Below, in pieces: positions 28,303 to 36,674 of a stretch of 64,000 nucleotides of DNA (the first letter of the stretch is position 1; the number at the start of each line of letters is the position of its first letter). Origin of the DNA: Cribrihabitans marinus (GTDB lineage: Bacteria > Pseudomonadota > Alphaproteobacteria > Rhodobacterales > Rhodobacteraceae); the NCBI RefSeq assembly GCF_900109035.1, contig NZ_FNYD01000003.1, positions 248,001 to 312,000 on the forward strand, in the 5' to 3' direction. The translations under genes were made by a program, and so were the position numbers. The notes beneath the pieces are model-generated. The model made no database searches and had not been told where the DNA came from. It worked only from the letters and a program-made list of their open reading frames with translations.

Positions 28303-29768
28303 CCGCATTCGACGACTTGATGGCGTTCCAGCGCGAGACCTCGGCGCTGGGACAGATCGCCGGCCGGCTGGGCTGGGACCAGGAAACGGTGATGCCGCGC
28401 GGTGCCGCGGCCCAGCGCAGCGAGGAGATGGCGGCGATCGAAGGCGTCCTGCACGCCCGTCGCTCCGATCCGCGGGTGGGCGAATGGCTGGCCGCGGCCG
28501 AGCCACCGGACGAGGCCGGTGCCGCGCAGCTGCGCGAGATCCGCCGCGCCTTCGAGCGGGCGCAAAAGGTGCCCGGCGCGCTGGCCGCGCAGATCGCCCG
28601 GACCACGTCGCGCGCGCAGGGGCTGTGGGCACAGGCCCGCGCCGACGAGGATGTGGCCGCCTTCCTGCCGGTGCTGGAGGAGGTCGTCGCGCTCAAGCGC
28701 GAGGAGGGGGCGGCGCTGGCGGCGGGCGGGTCGGTCTATGACGCGCTGGTCGAGGATTACGAGCCGCACACCACCGGCGACGACATCGCCGCGATCTTCG
28801 ACGCGATGCGTCCCCGGCTGGTCGCGCTGCGGGCGGCGGTTCTGGACCGGCCGCAGCCGGCCGGCCTGACCGGCACCTATGACGAGGGCGCGCAGATGAA
28901 GCTGTCGCGCAAGATCGCCAAGGTCTTCGGCTACGACATGACGCGCGGGCGGGTGGACAAGGCGGTGCATCCGTTCAGCTCGGGCAGCGGCGCGGATGTG
29001 CGCATCACCACGCGCACCAACCCGTCCGATCCGTTCAACTGCCTCTATTCGACCATCCACGAGGTCGGCCACGCGGCCTATGAGCAGGGCGTCGATGCCG
29101 GGTTCGCGCTGAGCGCGCTGGGGCAGGGCGTGTCGATGGGCGTGCATGAAAGCCAGAGCCGGATCTACGAGAACCAGCTGGGCCGCTCGCGCGCCTTCAC
29201 CGGCTGGCTGCTGGGCGAGATGCGCGCGGCGTTCGGCGATATCGGTATTGCCGATCCGGATGCCTTCTATGCAGCGGTGAACCGGGTGCATAACGGGTAT
29301 ATCCGCACCGAGGCGGACGAGCTGCAATACAACCTGCACATCATGCTGCGCTTTGACCTGGAGCGCGCGCTGATGGCCGGCGATCTGCAGGTCGCCGACC
29401 TGGAGACCGCGTGGAACGACCGGTTCGCCACCGATTTCGGGTATCCGGTGGACAAGCCCTCGAACGGGCTGCTGCAGGACGTGCACTGGTCGGTGGGCCT
29501 GTTCGGCTATTTCCCCACCTATGCGCTGGGCAATGTCTATGCCGGCTGCCTGCACGAGGCGCTGCGCAAGGCGGTTCCCGATCTCGACGCGCAGCTGGCG
29601 CAGGGCGATACCTCGGCCGCAACGCGCTGGCTGCGCGATGTCGTGCAGCGTCACGGCAGCCTCTACCTGCCGCGCGAGGTGATCGAACGGGCCAGCGGGC
29701 AGGTGCCGTCCGAGGGGCCGATCCTGAACTACCTCGAAGCGAAGTTCGGGGCGCTCTACGGTCTTTGA
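28299..29768 (+). CDS. M32 family carboxypeptidase (Taq-type)
   Basis: The ATG at 28299 overlaps the ctaA stop, giving 489 residues, the usual family length. The zinc motif H-E-V-G-H is at 254-258, followed by the M32 motifs H-E-S-Q-S-R-I-Y-E-N (third zinc ligand Glu) and I-R-T-E-A-D-E-L-Q-Y-N-L-H. It is a cytoplasmic metallocarboxypeptidase that trims C-terminal residues from peptides. Coupling with ctaA suggests co-transcription. Confidence 0.95.
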   Translation: MTAFDDLMAFQRETSALGQIAGRLGWDQETVMPRGAAAQRSEEMAAIEGVLHARRSDPRVGEWLAAAEPPDEAGAAQLREIRRAFERAQKVPGALAAQIARTTSRAQGLWAQARADEDVAAFLPVLEEVVALKREEGAALAAGGSVYDALVEDYEPHTTGDDIAAIFDAMRPRLVALRAAVLDRPQPAGLTGTYDEGAQMKLSRKIAKVFGYDMTRGRVDKAVHPFSSGSGADVRITTRTNPSDPFNCLYSTIHEVGHAAYEQGVDAGFALSALGQGVSMGVHESQSRIYENQLGRSRAFTGWLLGEMRAAFGDIGIADPDAFYAAVNRVHNGYIRTEADELQYNLHIMLRFDLERALMAGDLQVADLETAWNDRFATDFGYPVDKPSNGLLQDVHWSVGLFGYFPTYALGNVYAGCLHEALRKAVPDLDAQLAQGDTSAATRWLRDVVQRHGSLYLPREVIERASGQVPSEGPILNYLEAKFGALYGL

Positions 29769-29961
29769 TCGCTGCAAGGTCTTCTCTCAACGCATTGTCA
29801 TTGCGATAGAAAAACGGATCCGACGCTTGATGCCGGTTCGCGGCGCGCGGCGGATTCCCGCCTGCCGTCCGAGACTTCCGGGGCCCTTATGGAACCGTCC
29901 GCATCGGGCGGCAGTTGTTGTGCCGTCACCCCGCTGGGGATCACAGGAACGGAGAATCGAG

Positions 29962-30453
29962 ATGAAACGCCTGATGTATACGACGGCACTGCTGTGCGGC
30001 ACTGCCCTGGCCGGTGCGGCCGCGGCCGAGACGATGGTCAAGGAAATCGAGGTCGAGGCAGACCTGTCTACCATCGAGAACTTCGAGGCTTCCAAGGTCT
30101 GGAGCACACTGCCCTCGGATCTGGAATCGAACATCGCCGAGCGGCTGTCCGACCGGTTGGGCGATGAAGGCGCCAAGATCGGCATCGACATCGACGAAGT
30201 GTCGCTGGCCAACGGCTTCGAGCAGGCGTCCGGCATCGCCAATTCGCAGCTCAAGGGTACGATCATCATCGAAATGCCCGTGGCCGGTCAGGACATGACC
30301 TATGACCTGACCGTGAACGCCGAACAGGCAAAGCTGCAATACCCGGACGGGACGGAGGAAACCGACCTGACCGTCGGCAGCGAGGTCTTCTACAACGCGA
30401 TGATCGACGCCTTCGCCGACAATGTCGCATCGAAATTCAAGGAGGACATGTAA
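29962..30453 (+). CDS. Exported protein of unknown function
   Basis: ATG at 29962 gives 163 residues and follows GGAGA (29952-29956). A signal peptide is clear, with cleavage near A-A-A-E-T (residue 23). The mature part is acidic, with a long helix-like stretch and beta segments such as GTIIIEMPVAG. It contains no Cys and no recognised domain. It is followed after 2 nt by a small lipoprotein gene, and a terminator closes the pair. A periplasmic location is likely. Confidence 0.7.
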   Translation: MKRLMYTTALLCGTALAGAAAAETMVKEIEVEADLSTIENFEASKVWSTLPSDLESNIAERLSDRLGDEGAKIGIDIDEVSLANGFEQASGIANSQLKGTIIIEMPVAGQDMTYDLTVNAEQAKLQYPDGTEETDLTVGSEVFYNAMIDAFADNVASKFKEDM

Positions 30454-30455
30454 CC

Positions 30456-30581
30456 ATGAGGATCATTCTCGCACTCGTCGCCCTGACCGGTCTTGCGGCC
30501 TGCGAGACGGCCGAAGGGTTCGGACAGGACGTCTCGACCCTGGGCAATGAAATCACCGAGGAATCGCGCGAGGCGCAATGA
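30456..30581 (+). CDS. Entericidin-like small lipoprotein
   Basis: This 41-residue gene has a good ribosome site (AAGGAGG at 30439-30445) and starts 2 nt after the previous stop. The product is M-R-I-I-L-A-L-V-A-L-T-G-L-A-A-C, a lipoprotein signal with lipidated Cys16, then an acidic tail with E-T-A-E-G-F-G-Q-D-V, as in entericidin A/B family proteins. Classical entericidins form a stress-related antidote/toxin pair; here only one copy is present, so the role is uncertain. Confidence 0.8.
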   Translation: MRIILALVALTGLAACETAEGFGQDVSTLGNEITEESREAQ

Positions 30582-30606
30582 CCGCCTGAGCGGCCTGACA
30601 CGCGGG

Positions 30607-30637
30607 ACGCCCGGCCCATCTGGGGGCCGGGCGTTTT
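30607..30637 (+). terminator. Intrinsic terminator after the entericidin-like gene
   Basis: Arms ACGCCCGGCCC (30607-30617) and GGGCCGGGCGT (30624-30634) form a perfect 11-bp stem around a 6-nt loop, followed by a short T-run (30634-30637). It closes the two-gene unit at 29962-30581 and faces the end of gyrA. Confidence 0.8.
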
Positions 30638-30663
30638 CATTCGTGCCGGTCAGGTCGACAAGG

Positions 30664-33396
30664 TCAGCCCTCGTCAGGCTCCTCGTCGCCCTGGTCGGCA
30701 ATCCAGGCGACGCTGACGACCTCTTCGCCCTTGCCGGTGTTGAACACCTTGACGCCGCCGGCCGAGCGCGACCGGAACGAGATCCCCTCGACGGGAACCC
30801 GGATCGACTGCCCCTTGGAGGTGGCCAGCATGATCTGGTCGTCGGTCTCGACCGGGAAGGAAGCCACCAGCGTTCCGCCGCGCATCGCCTTGTCGATGGC
30901 CGCGACGCCCATGCCGCCGCGCCCCCGGACCGGGTAGTCGTGGCTGGAACTGAGCTTGCCCGTGCCCTTGGCGGTGATCGTCAGGATCAGGTTCTCGGCC
31001 GCCGACATCTCGGCATAGCGTTCCTGGCTGATCGTCGACATCGCGTCGCCCTCTTCCTCGTCGGGCATCTCGGCATCGTCGGCCAGACCCGCAACCGCGC
31101 GGCGCATCTTGAGATAGGCGGCGCGCTCGTCCGGGGTGGCCTCGAAATGCCGGATCACCGACATCGACACCACCCGGTCGCCGTTCTGCAGGCGGATGCC
31201 GCGCACGCCGGTCGACTCGCGCGAGTTGAAGACCCGCAGATCGGTGCTGCGGAAGCGGATGGCGCGGCCCGAGTCGGTGACCAGCATCACGTCGTCATCC
31301 TCGGAGCAGATCCGCGCATTCACCAGTTCGACATCCTCGGGCAGTTTCATCGCGATCTTGCCGTTGCGCCGGACATTGGTGAAATCCGACAGCCGGTTGC
31401 GGCGCACGTCGCCGGCCGAGGTGGCAAAGACCACCTGCAATTCGTCCCAGTGATCCTCGTCGCGGTCGATGGGCATGATGGCCGCGATCGACACGCCGGT
31501 CGGGATCGGCAGGATGTTAACGATGGCCTTGCCCTTGGACGTGCGCCCGCCTTGCGGCAGACGCCAGGTCTTGAGCTTGTAGACCATCCCGTCGGTGGTG
31601 AAGAACAGAAGCTGCGTATGGGTGTTGGCCACGAAGAGGGTCGTGACCACGTCCTCTTCCTTGGTGGCCATGCCCGACAGGCCCTTGCCGCCGCGTTTCT
31701 GCGCGCGGAAATCGACCAGCGGCGTGCGCTTGATGTAGCCGCCCGAGGTCACGGTCACAACCATGTCCTCGCGCTCGATCAGGTCCTCGTCCTCCATGTC
31801 GCCGGACCAGTCGACGATCTCGGTGCGGCGCGGCACGGCGAACTGCTCGCGCACCTCGCTCAACTCGTCGGAGATGATGCCCATGATGCGCTCGCGCGAG
31901 CCGAGGATCTCCAGGTATTCCTTGATCTTGCCGGCCAGCGATTCCAGCTCGTCGGTGACTTCCTTGACGCCGATCTGGGTCAGGCGCTGAAGCCGCAGGT
32001 CGAGGATGGCGCGGGCCTGCGCTTCGGACAGGTTATAGGTGCCGTCCTCGTTCATCGTGTGGGTCGGGTCGTCGATCAGCCGGATATAGTCGGCGATCTC
32101 GGACGCGGGCCAGCGCCGCGTCATCAGCTTTTCCCGCGCTTCCGCGGCATCGGCCGAGGCCCGGATGGTGGCAACCACCTCGTCCACGTTCGAGACAGCG
32201 ACCGCCAGGCCGCACAGGATGTGGCTGCGCTCGCGCGCCTTGCGCAGGTCGAAGGCCGTGCGCCGCGCGACCACATCCTCGCGGAAATCGATGAAGGCGG
32301 TGAGAAAGCCGCGCAGGGTCAGCTGCTCGGGCCGGCCGCCATTGAGCGCCAGCATGTTGCAGCCGAACGAGGTCTGCATCGGCGTGAAGCGGAACAGCTG
32401 GTTCAGCACCACCTCGGCGGTGGCGTCGCGTTTCAGCTCGACCACCACCCGCACGCCGTTGCGGTCGGATTCGTCCTGCACATGGGCCACGCCTTCGATC
32501 CGCTTCTCGCGGACCTGCTCGGCGATCTTCTCGATCATCGAGGCCTTGTTCACCTGATAGGGGATCTCGTCGACGATGATGGCATAGCGGTCCTTGCGCA
32601 GCTCCTCGATCCGGGTCCGGGCGCGGATGATGACGCTGCCGCGGCCCTCCAGATAGGCCTTGCGCGCGCCCGACCGGCCCAGCATCACGCCGCCGGTGGG
32701 AAAGTCGGGGCCGGGCACATACTGGATCAGCTGTTCGCTGGTCAGGTCCGGATCCTCGATCAGCGCCAGCGTGGCGTCGCAGATTTCGCCCAGATTGTGC
32801 GGCGGGATGTTGGTGGCCATGCCGACGGCGATGCCGCCGGCGCCGTTGACCAGCATGTTGGGAAACCGCGCGGGCAGGACCGTGGGTTCGCGGTCCTTGC
32901 CGTCATAGTTGTCCTGGAAATCGACCGTTTCCTTTTCGATATCCGCCAGGATCGCGCCCGCCGGCTTGTCCATGCGCACCTCGGTATAGCGCATGGCCGC
33001 CGGGTTATCGCCGTCCATCGAGCCGAAATTGCCCTGGCCGTCGAGCAGGGGCAGCGACATCGAGAAATCCTGCGCCATCCGCACCAGCGCGTCATAGATC
33101 GCGCTGTCGCCGTGGGGGTGATATTTACCCATCACGTCGCCGACCGGGCGGGCCGATTTGCGATAGGATTTGTCGTGGGTGTTTCCGGTCTCGTGCATCG
33201 CGTAGAGGATGCGCCGATGCACCGGTTTCAACCCGTCCCGCAGATCGGGAATCGCACGGCTGACGATGACCGACATCGCATAGTCGAGATAGGACGTGCG
33301 CATCTCGGATTCGATGGAGACCGACGGCCCGTCATAAATGGGTCGTTCCGGCCCGGAATTGTTCTCGTTTTCAGGGGTTTCCGGTGTATCGCTCAA
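30664..33396 (-). CDS. gyrA: DNA gyrase subunit A
   Basis: The 910-residue subunit breaks and rejoins DNA to introduce negative supercoils with GyrB. The catalytic tyrosine is Tyr137 (M-R-Y-T-E-V-R). The quinolone region reads [10 protein letters not shown] with Ser98 and Asp102 at the positions of E. coli Ser83 and Asp87, so the wild-type, susceptible-type residues are present. Six GyrA C-terminal beta-pinwheel blades follow (GyrA-box-like Q-K-R-G-G-K-G). The start [13 protein letters not shown] is the only good one. Confidence 0.97.
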   Translation of the reverse strand: MSDTPETPENENNSGPERPIYDGPSVSIESEMRTSYLDYAMSVIVSRAIPDLRDGLKPVHRRILYAMHETGNTHDKSYRKSARPVGDVMGKYHPHGDSAIYDALVRMAQDFSMSLPLLDGQGNFGSMDGDNPAAMRYTEVRMDKPAGAILADIEKETVDFQDNYDGKDREPTVLPARFPNMLVNGAGGIAVGMATNIPPHNLGEICDATLALIEDPDLTSEQLIQYVPGPDFPTGGVMLGRSGARKAYLEGRGSVIIRARTRIEELRKDRYAIIVDEIPYQVNKASMIEKIAEQVREKRIEGVAHVQDESDRNGVRVVVELKRDATAEVVLNQLFRFTPMQTSFGCNMLALNGGRPEQLTLRGFLTAFIDFREDVVARRTAFDLRKARERSHILCGLAVAVSNVDEVVATIRASADAAEAREKLMTRRWPASEIADYIRLIDDPTHTMNEDGTYNLSEAQARAILDLRLQRLTQIGVKEVTDELESLAGKIKEYLEILGSRERIMGIISDELSEVREQFAVPRRTEIVDWSGDMEDEDLIEREDMVVTVTSGGYIKRTPLVDFRAQKRGGKGLSGMATKEEDVVTTLFVANTHTQLLFFTTDGMVYKLKTWRLPQGGRTSKGKAIVNILPIPTGVSIAAIMPIDRDEDHWDELQVVFATSAGDVRRNRLSDFTNVRRNGKIAMKLPEDVELVNARICSEDDDVMLVTDSGRAIRFRSTDLRVFNSRESTGVRGIRLQNGDRVVSMSVIRHFEATPDERAAYLKMRRAVAGLADDAEMPDEEEGDAMSTISQERYAEMSAAENLILTITAKGTGKLSSSHDYPVRGRGGMGVAAIDKAMRGGTLVASFPVETDDQIMLATSKGQSIRVPVEGISFRSRSAGGVKVFNTGKGEEVVSVAWIADQGDEEPDEG

Positions 33397-33440
33397 CTTG
33401 GCCGCCCGTTTCTTGTGCAGGGTCTATATATTGTAGCGGT

Positions 33441-33466
33441 ACCTTATCAGACCGCGCATATAAGGT
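33441..33466. repeat. Inverted repeat between gyrA and usg
   Basis: ACCTTAT (33441-33447) and ATAAGGT (33460-33466) are perfect 7-bp arms around 12 nt. The repeat lies 45-70 nt upstream of the gyrA start, on the gyrA promoter side. It could be an operator or affect the gyrA leader; no regulator is identified. Confidence 0.4.
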
Positions 33467-33587
33467 GCAAGCGGAGTGCGCCGTTGCGGAAAATCTGCAC
33501 TTCACGTCTTGCTAACGCATTGTTTCGAGGGTGATTAACCTTTTCCGTGCTAGCATGATCCGACCAACGCCTGTACCGGAGGTCGAG

Positions 33588-33857
33588 ATGGAGCGATCCG
33601 AAACCGAATTGATGCTCAAGGGCTATGGCCTGACGACGGCCGAATTCTATTACCGCATGCCCGACCATATTCATGTTCTCAATACATTCATCTGGCAGGA
33701 ATACGACCTTGCCCCGGACCACCCGAAACTGTTCGAGTTCGTCGAGTTCTGGCAACGCGAGATCGAGGGCCCTCTGCACTCGGTCCGCTTCACGCACCGC
33801 AAGATGATCTCGCCCGGAGAGTGGCGGAACTCGGTGGGTGAGTTCTACCTCAACTAG
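33588..33857 (+). CDS. Usg family protein
   Basis: ATG at 33588 follows CCGGAGG with good spacing and gives 89 residues. The sequence has the highly conserved Usg features: L-M-L-K-G-Y-G-L-T-T-A-E, Y-R-M-P-D-H, F-I-W-Q-E-Y-D-L-A-P-D, and E-G-P-L-H-S-V-R-F-T-H-R near the C-terminus. This alphaproteobacterial family has no proven function. It is divergent from gyrA. Confidence 0.88.
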   Translation: MERSETELMLKGYGLTTAEFYYRMPDHIHVLNTFIWQEYDLAPDHPKLFEFVEFWQREIEGPLHSVRFTHRKMISPGEWRNSVGEFYLN

Positions 33858-33863
33858 GCGGGC

Positions 33864-35504
33864 CTAGCCGGCCCGCCAGGCATAGACCGAACAACCTGTC
33901 GAGCCCGTTGCGGTATAGCTCTGGCCATCCGCGGCCATGCGGCCGCGCCATTTCACCGTCACGCCGGGGAAATAGTCGGTGCCGGTGATCTCGCGGCTAT
34001 TGAGATAGACATCGCTGTTGGCGCGCTGGCCCAACGAATCCGCCAGCCGCCCGTGATAGGCGTTGGCCCCGGATTTCCGGAAGGTCACAGTGCCCGTCAC
34101 CTTCACCACCAGCACGCAGTTCGCGCGGTATTTCCAGCTGCCGCTCAGGGTCAGGCCACCGGCCGCCGGTGCGGTCGCACTGGCCGATTGCGGGGCCTGC
34201 CGCGGGGCCGGCTTGCAGACGTTCCGTCCCGCCGCCTCGATCGCGCGCAGGGCGTCGACGCTGCCTAGGCCGTCCGGGTTCAGGCTCGCGCCGCTTGCGT
34301 CGATGAACCGGGCAAAGGCGCTGCGGGTGCGTGGCCCGATCACGCCATCGGCCCCGCCGGCAGAGCATCCGGCGGCGTTCAGCGCGGCCTGGGTCGCCCG
34401 GATCGTCGCCTTGGTTCCCTGCTGCCGGCGCTCTTCCTCGATGACTTCGGCATAGGGCACCGAGACCGCTGCCGGCTCGGCCGGAACCTCGTCCACCTGC
34501 GTGGCGCGCTTGGCCGGGGCGGCGGCCTCGGTGGACAGCCCCTCGCGCAGCTGCACGGCGACCTGATAGCTGTATTCGTCGGCGCGGTCCTCGTAGCGGT
34601 CGAGAAAGCCGTCCAGGGCGTCCACGGTTCCGATGCTGCGGGCCAGTTCCAGATCGGCGCGGATCGGATCGACCTCGGCCGCCTGCGCGGGCGCGGCGGT
34701 GGCCGGGGCCTTGGCGGCGGCCGGGATGAAGTAGAATTCGCCCAGCAACTCGTCGTAATAGGCCGGAACCTGGGTGTGGCTCACGGTGCGGGCCAGGTCG
34801 CGCACCTCGACCCGCAGGTCGGCGACCAGCGCGCGCAGCTCCAGACCCGGCTCGGATAGGCGCGGCAGCAGCGCGCGGGTGAAGACCGAGTTCTGCGCCG
34901 GATCCTCCTCGTGCAGCCCGTCCAGCGCCAGCTGCCCGGCCCCGGCCGAGAAGATCACGAAGGTGCCCTGCGGCGCGCTGATCCGCCCCAGCCCGCGGGT
35001 GCGCCCGATGCTGCGCCCGGCGACCGTCTCGAACGGGTTGTTGCGGCAGGCGTCGACGATGGTGATGGCGGTGCGGGCGCCGGTGGAGCGCACCCGGTCC
35101 AGCAGCGCCGAGAGGGCGATGGATTCGGATTTCACGAAATCGCTTTCGCCGGAGTCGGGGGCCACGATGTCGGTGGGCAACAGGTAGTTCTCGCCGTCGA
35201 TCTCGACCCCGTGGCCGGCGAAGAAGACGAAGGCGGTGTCGCCGGGCTCCAGCCGGGCGGTGAATTCCGAGATGCGCCGGTTCATCATGCGGCGGTCAAC
35301 GTCGATCCCCTCAAGGGTCTCGAACCCCATGCCGCGCAGCTTCGAGGCGATGGCGCGGGCGTCGGCGACGGCCTTGTCCAGCCTGGGCACGTGGTCATAG
35401 CTGTCATTGCCGATGACCAGCGCAAGCCGTTCCTGCGCCAGGGCGGGCAGGGCGGTGAGAATGAACAGGGCGGCGGCAAACATGCGCATCGAACTCTCCT
35501 TCAT
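33864..35504 (-). CDS. Secreted caspase-like (C14) protein with C-terminal binding domains
   Basis: The 546-residue protein has a signal peptide (M-F-A-A-A-L-F-I-L-T-A-L-P-A-L-A-Q, cleavage near 24) and a caspase fold with the dyad His98 (F-F-A-G-H-G) and Cys153 (V-D-A-C-R-N-N-P). N-terminal A-L-V-I-G-N-D-S-Y and D-A-R-A-I-A-S-K-L are typical. A linker region follows, then a peptidoglycan-binding-like helix bundle at about 365-425 (TQAALNAAG, D-G-V-I-G-P-R-T-R) and a beta-rich C-terminal domain at about 450-546. Both catalytic residues are intact. It is divergent from two coiled-coil genes. Confidence 0.9.
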   Translation of the reverse strand: MKESSMRMFAAALFILTALPALAQERLALVIGNDSYDHVPRLDKAVADARAIASKLRGMGFETLEGIDVDRRMMNRRISEFTARLEPGDTAFVFFAGHGVEIDGENYLLPTDIVAPDSGESDFVKSESIALSALLDRVRSTGARTAITIVDACRNNPFETVAGRSIGRTRGLGRISAPQGTFVIFSAGAGQLALDGLHEEDPAQNSVFTRALLPRLSEPGLELRALVADLRVEVRDLARTVSHTQVPAYYDELLGEFYFIPAAAKAPATAAPAQAAEVDPIRADLELARSIGTVDALDGFLDRYEDRADEYSYQVAVQLREGLSTEAAAPAKRATQVDEVPAEPAAVSVPYAEVIEEERRQQGTKATIRATQAALNAAGCSAGGADGVIGPRTRSAFARFIDASGASLNPDGLGSVDALRAIEAAGRNVCKPAPRQAPQSASATAPAAGGLTLSGSWKYRANCVLVVKVTGTVTFRKSGANAYHGRLADSLGQRANSDVYLNSREITGTDYFPGVTVKWRGRMAADGQSYTATGSTGCSVYAWRAG

Positions 35505-35689
35505 CGGTCGCGCCGCGCGAGTCCGACGCGGATCGGGCGGCCTTTGTCCCGATTTCTAGCGCATTCGCGCGGCGCTGTCCGTGAACTTGCTTACAGAGGT
35601 GGTGGGATCCGCCGGCTGCGGGCTCAGAGGGCAACTCTTGCCGTGGCGCCGCACGGGTCGTACAATTCCAGGCGGAGGAGGTGCGGAAA

Positions 35690-36118
35690 ATGCCGAAATC
35701 CGATATCCCCGACTATCGCTCCGGCAAAAGCAAGGTTCTCAGGGAAATTGCCGACCGCAAGAAACGGTATGCCGACGCTCTGACCGAGATCGAGGATGGC
35801 ATCGTCCGCTGTGACGAGATCATCGCGCATATCGACCAGAGCTGGGCCGAAATCCAGGGCTATTTCAAGGCGATGGAAGACAGCCACGTGCGGCTGTCGG
35901 CCTATGCGAAGAACATGATCGCCATCCGCGACAAGGCGGCAGTGGATTTCCTGCGCAAACCTGACGCCAAGATCCTGCAAAAGGCGTTCAAGTCGATCAC
36001 CGCCCTGGAGAAGCAGCTGTTCGGCGAGATCGACAACTACAACGCGATCAGCGCCCAGCGGAAACTGATCGACACGCCGTATGACCAACTCACCGACAAG
36101 ATCGTCAAGCTGCCCTGA
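35690..36118 (+). CDS. Coiled-coil protein of unknown function
   Basis: ATG at 35690 lies 8 nt after GAGGAGG and gives 142 residues. The product is almost wholly helical and charged, without signal peptide: SGKSKVLREIADRKKRYA, then EIEDGIVRCDEIIAHI, and a C-terminal helix around LEKQLFGEIDNYNAISAQ. No family is recognised. It is in an operon with the next gene (14-nt gap) and divergent from the caspase-like gene, with 185 nt between their starts. Soluble assembly or scaffold proteins look like this, but nothing specific can be said. Confidence 0.7.
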   Translation: MPKSDIPDYRSGKSKVLREIADRKKRYADALTEIEDGIVRCDEIIAHIDQSWAEIQGYFKAMEDSHVRLSAYAKNMIAIRDKAAVDFLRKPDAKILQKAFKSITALEKQLFGEIDNYNAISAQRKLIDTPYDQLTDKIVKLP

Positions 36119-36132
36119 CAGGAGGACGTCTC

Positions 36133-36591
36133 ATGCCCGATCTCGTGAAGAAGCCAAACGCGCGGTCCCAGCTTCTGGACAACGCGATCGAGGTGCCGGA
36201 TGTGGCGGCGACGGCCTCCGAGGTGCTCTCCAAGGTGCAGAAGAACCGCAAGGCGGCGGACAGCTGGAAACGCCAGCATCAGAAGTCCCTGGCCAAGCTG
36301 AAATCCTACAAGAAGGAATTGGACGCCGCGCACAAGGACGTGGCCGGCACCAAGGCCCGCGACGAACGCCTGGCCAAGAAATGGACCGGGCTGGCCGACA
36401 AGATCATTCGCCTTCAGGCCGCCGCGAAATCGGGCAAGGGCGGCAAGGATCCCGAAAAGGAGATACGGGCGCTGCACACCCAGGCCGTGGCGGCCTATGA
36501 CGAGATGGCGTCCCAGTTCGAAGCGCTGGCAAAGAAATACGAGAAGCTGTCGCGCAAGCTGCAGCGCGGGCTGAACAACCTTCCCTACTGA
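36133..36591 (+). CDS. Lysine-rich coiled-coil protein of unknown function
   Basis: The 152-residue protein follows an AGGAGG site (36120-36125). It is strongly basic and helical (SLAKLKSYKKELDAAHKDV, then a Gly/Lys linker SGKGGKDPEKE, and a last helix FEALAKKYEKLSRKLQRG). There is no signal peptide. Its composition resembles the helical repeats of the giant protein at 46019-51574, but no clear sequence match was seen. It is the second gene of the pair that faces the caspase-like gene. Confidence 0.7.
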   Translation: MPDLVKKPNARSQLLDNAIEVPDVAATASEVLSKVQKNRKAADSWKRQHQKSLAKLKSYKKELDAAHKDVAGTKARDERLAKKWTGLADKIIRLQAAAKSGKGGKDPEKEIRALHTQAVAAYDEMASQFEALAKKYEKLSRKLQRGLNNLPY

Positions 36592-36674
36592 TCCGGCTCC
36601 GGGCCGCACAAAAACCGGCACGGTGGTTGCGCTAACATTGGACAATGCTGGCTGGCTTGCAGTATGGACGGGTC

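Noticed and set aside
30493-33534. Open frame of 1,013 codons on the plus strand opposite gyrA
   Set aside because: gyrA is unmistakable on the minus strand. The antisense product is His/Arg/Gly-rich without domains.
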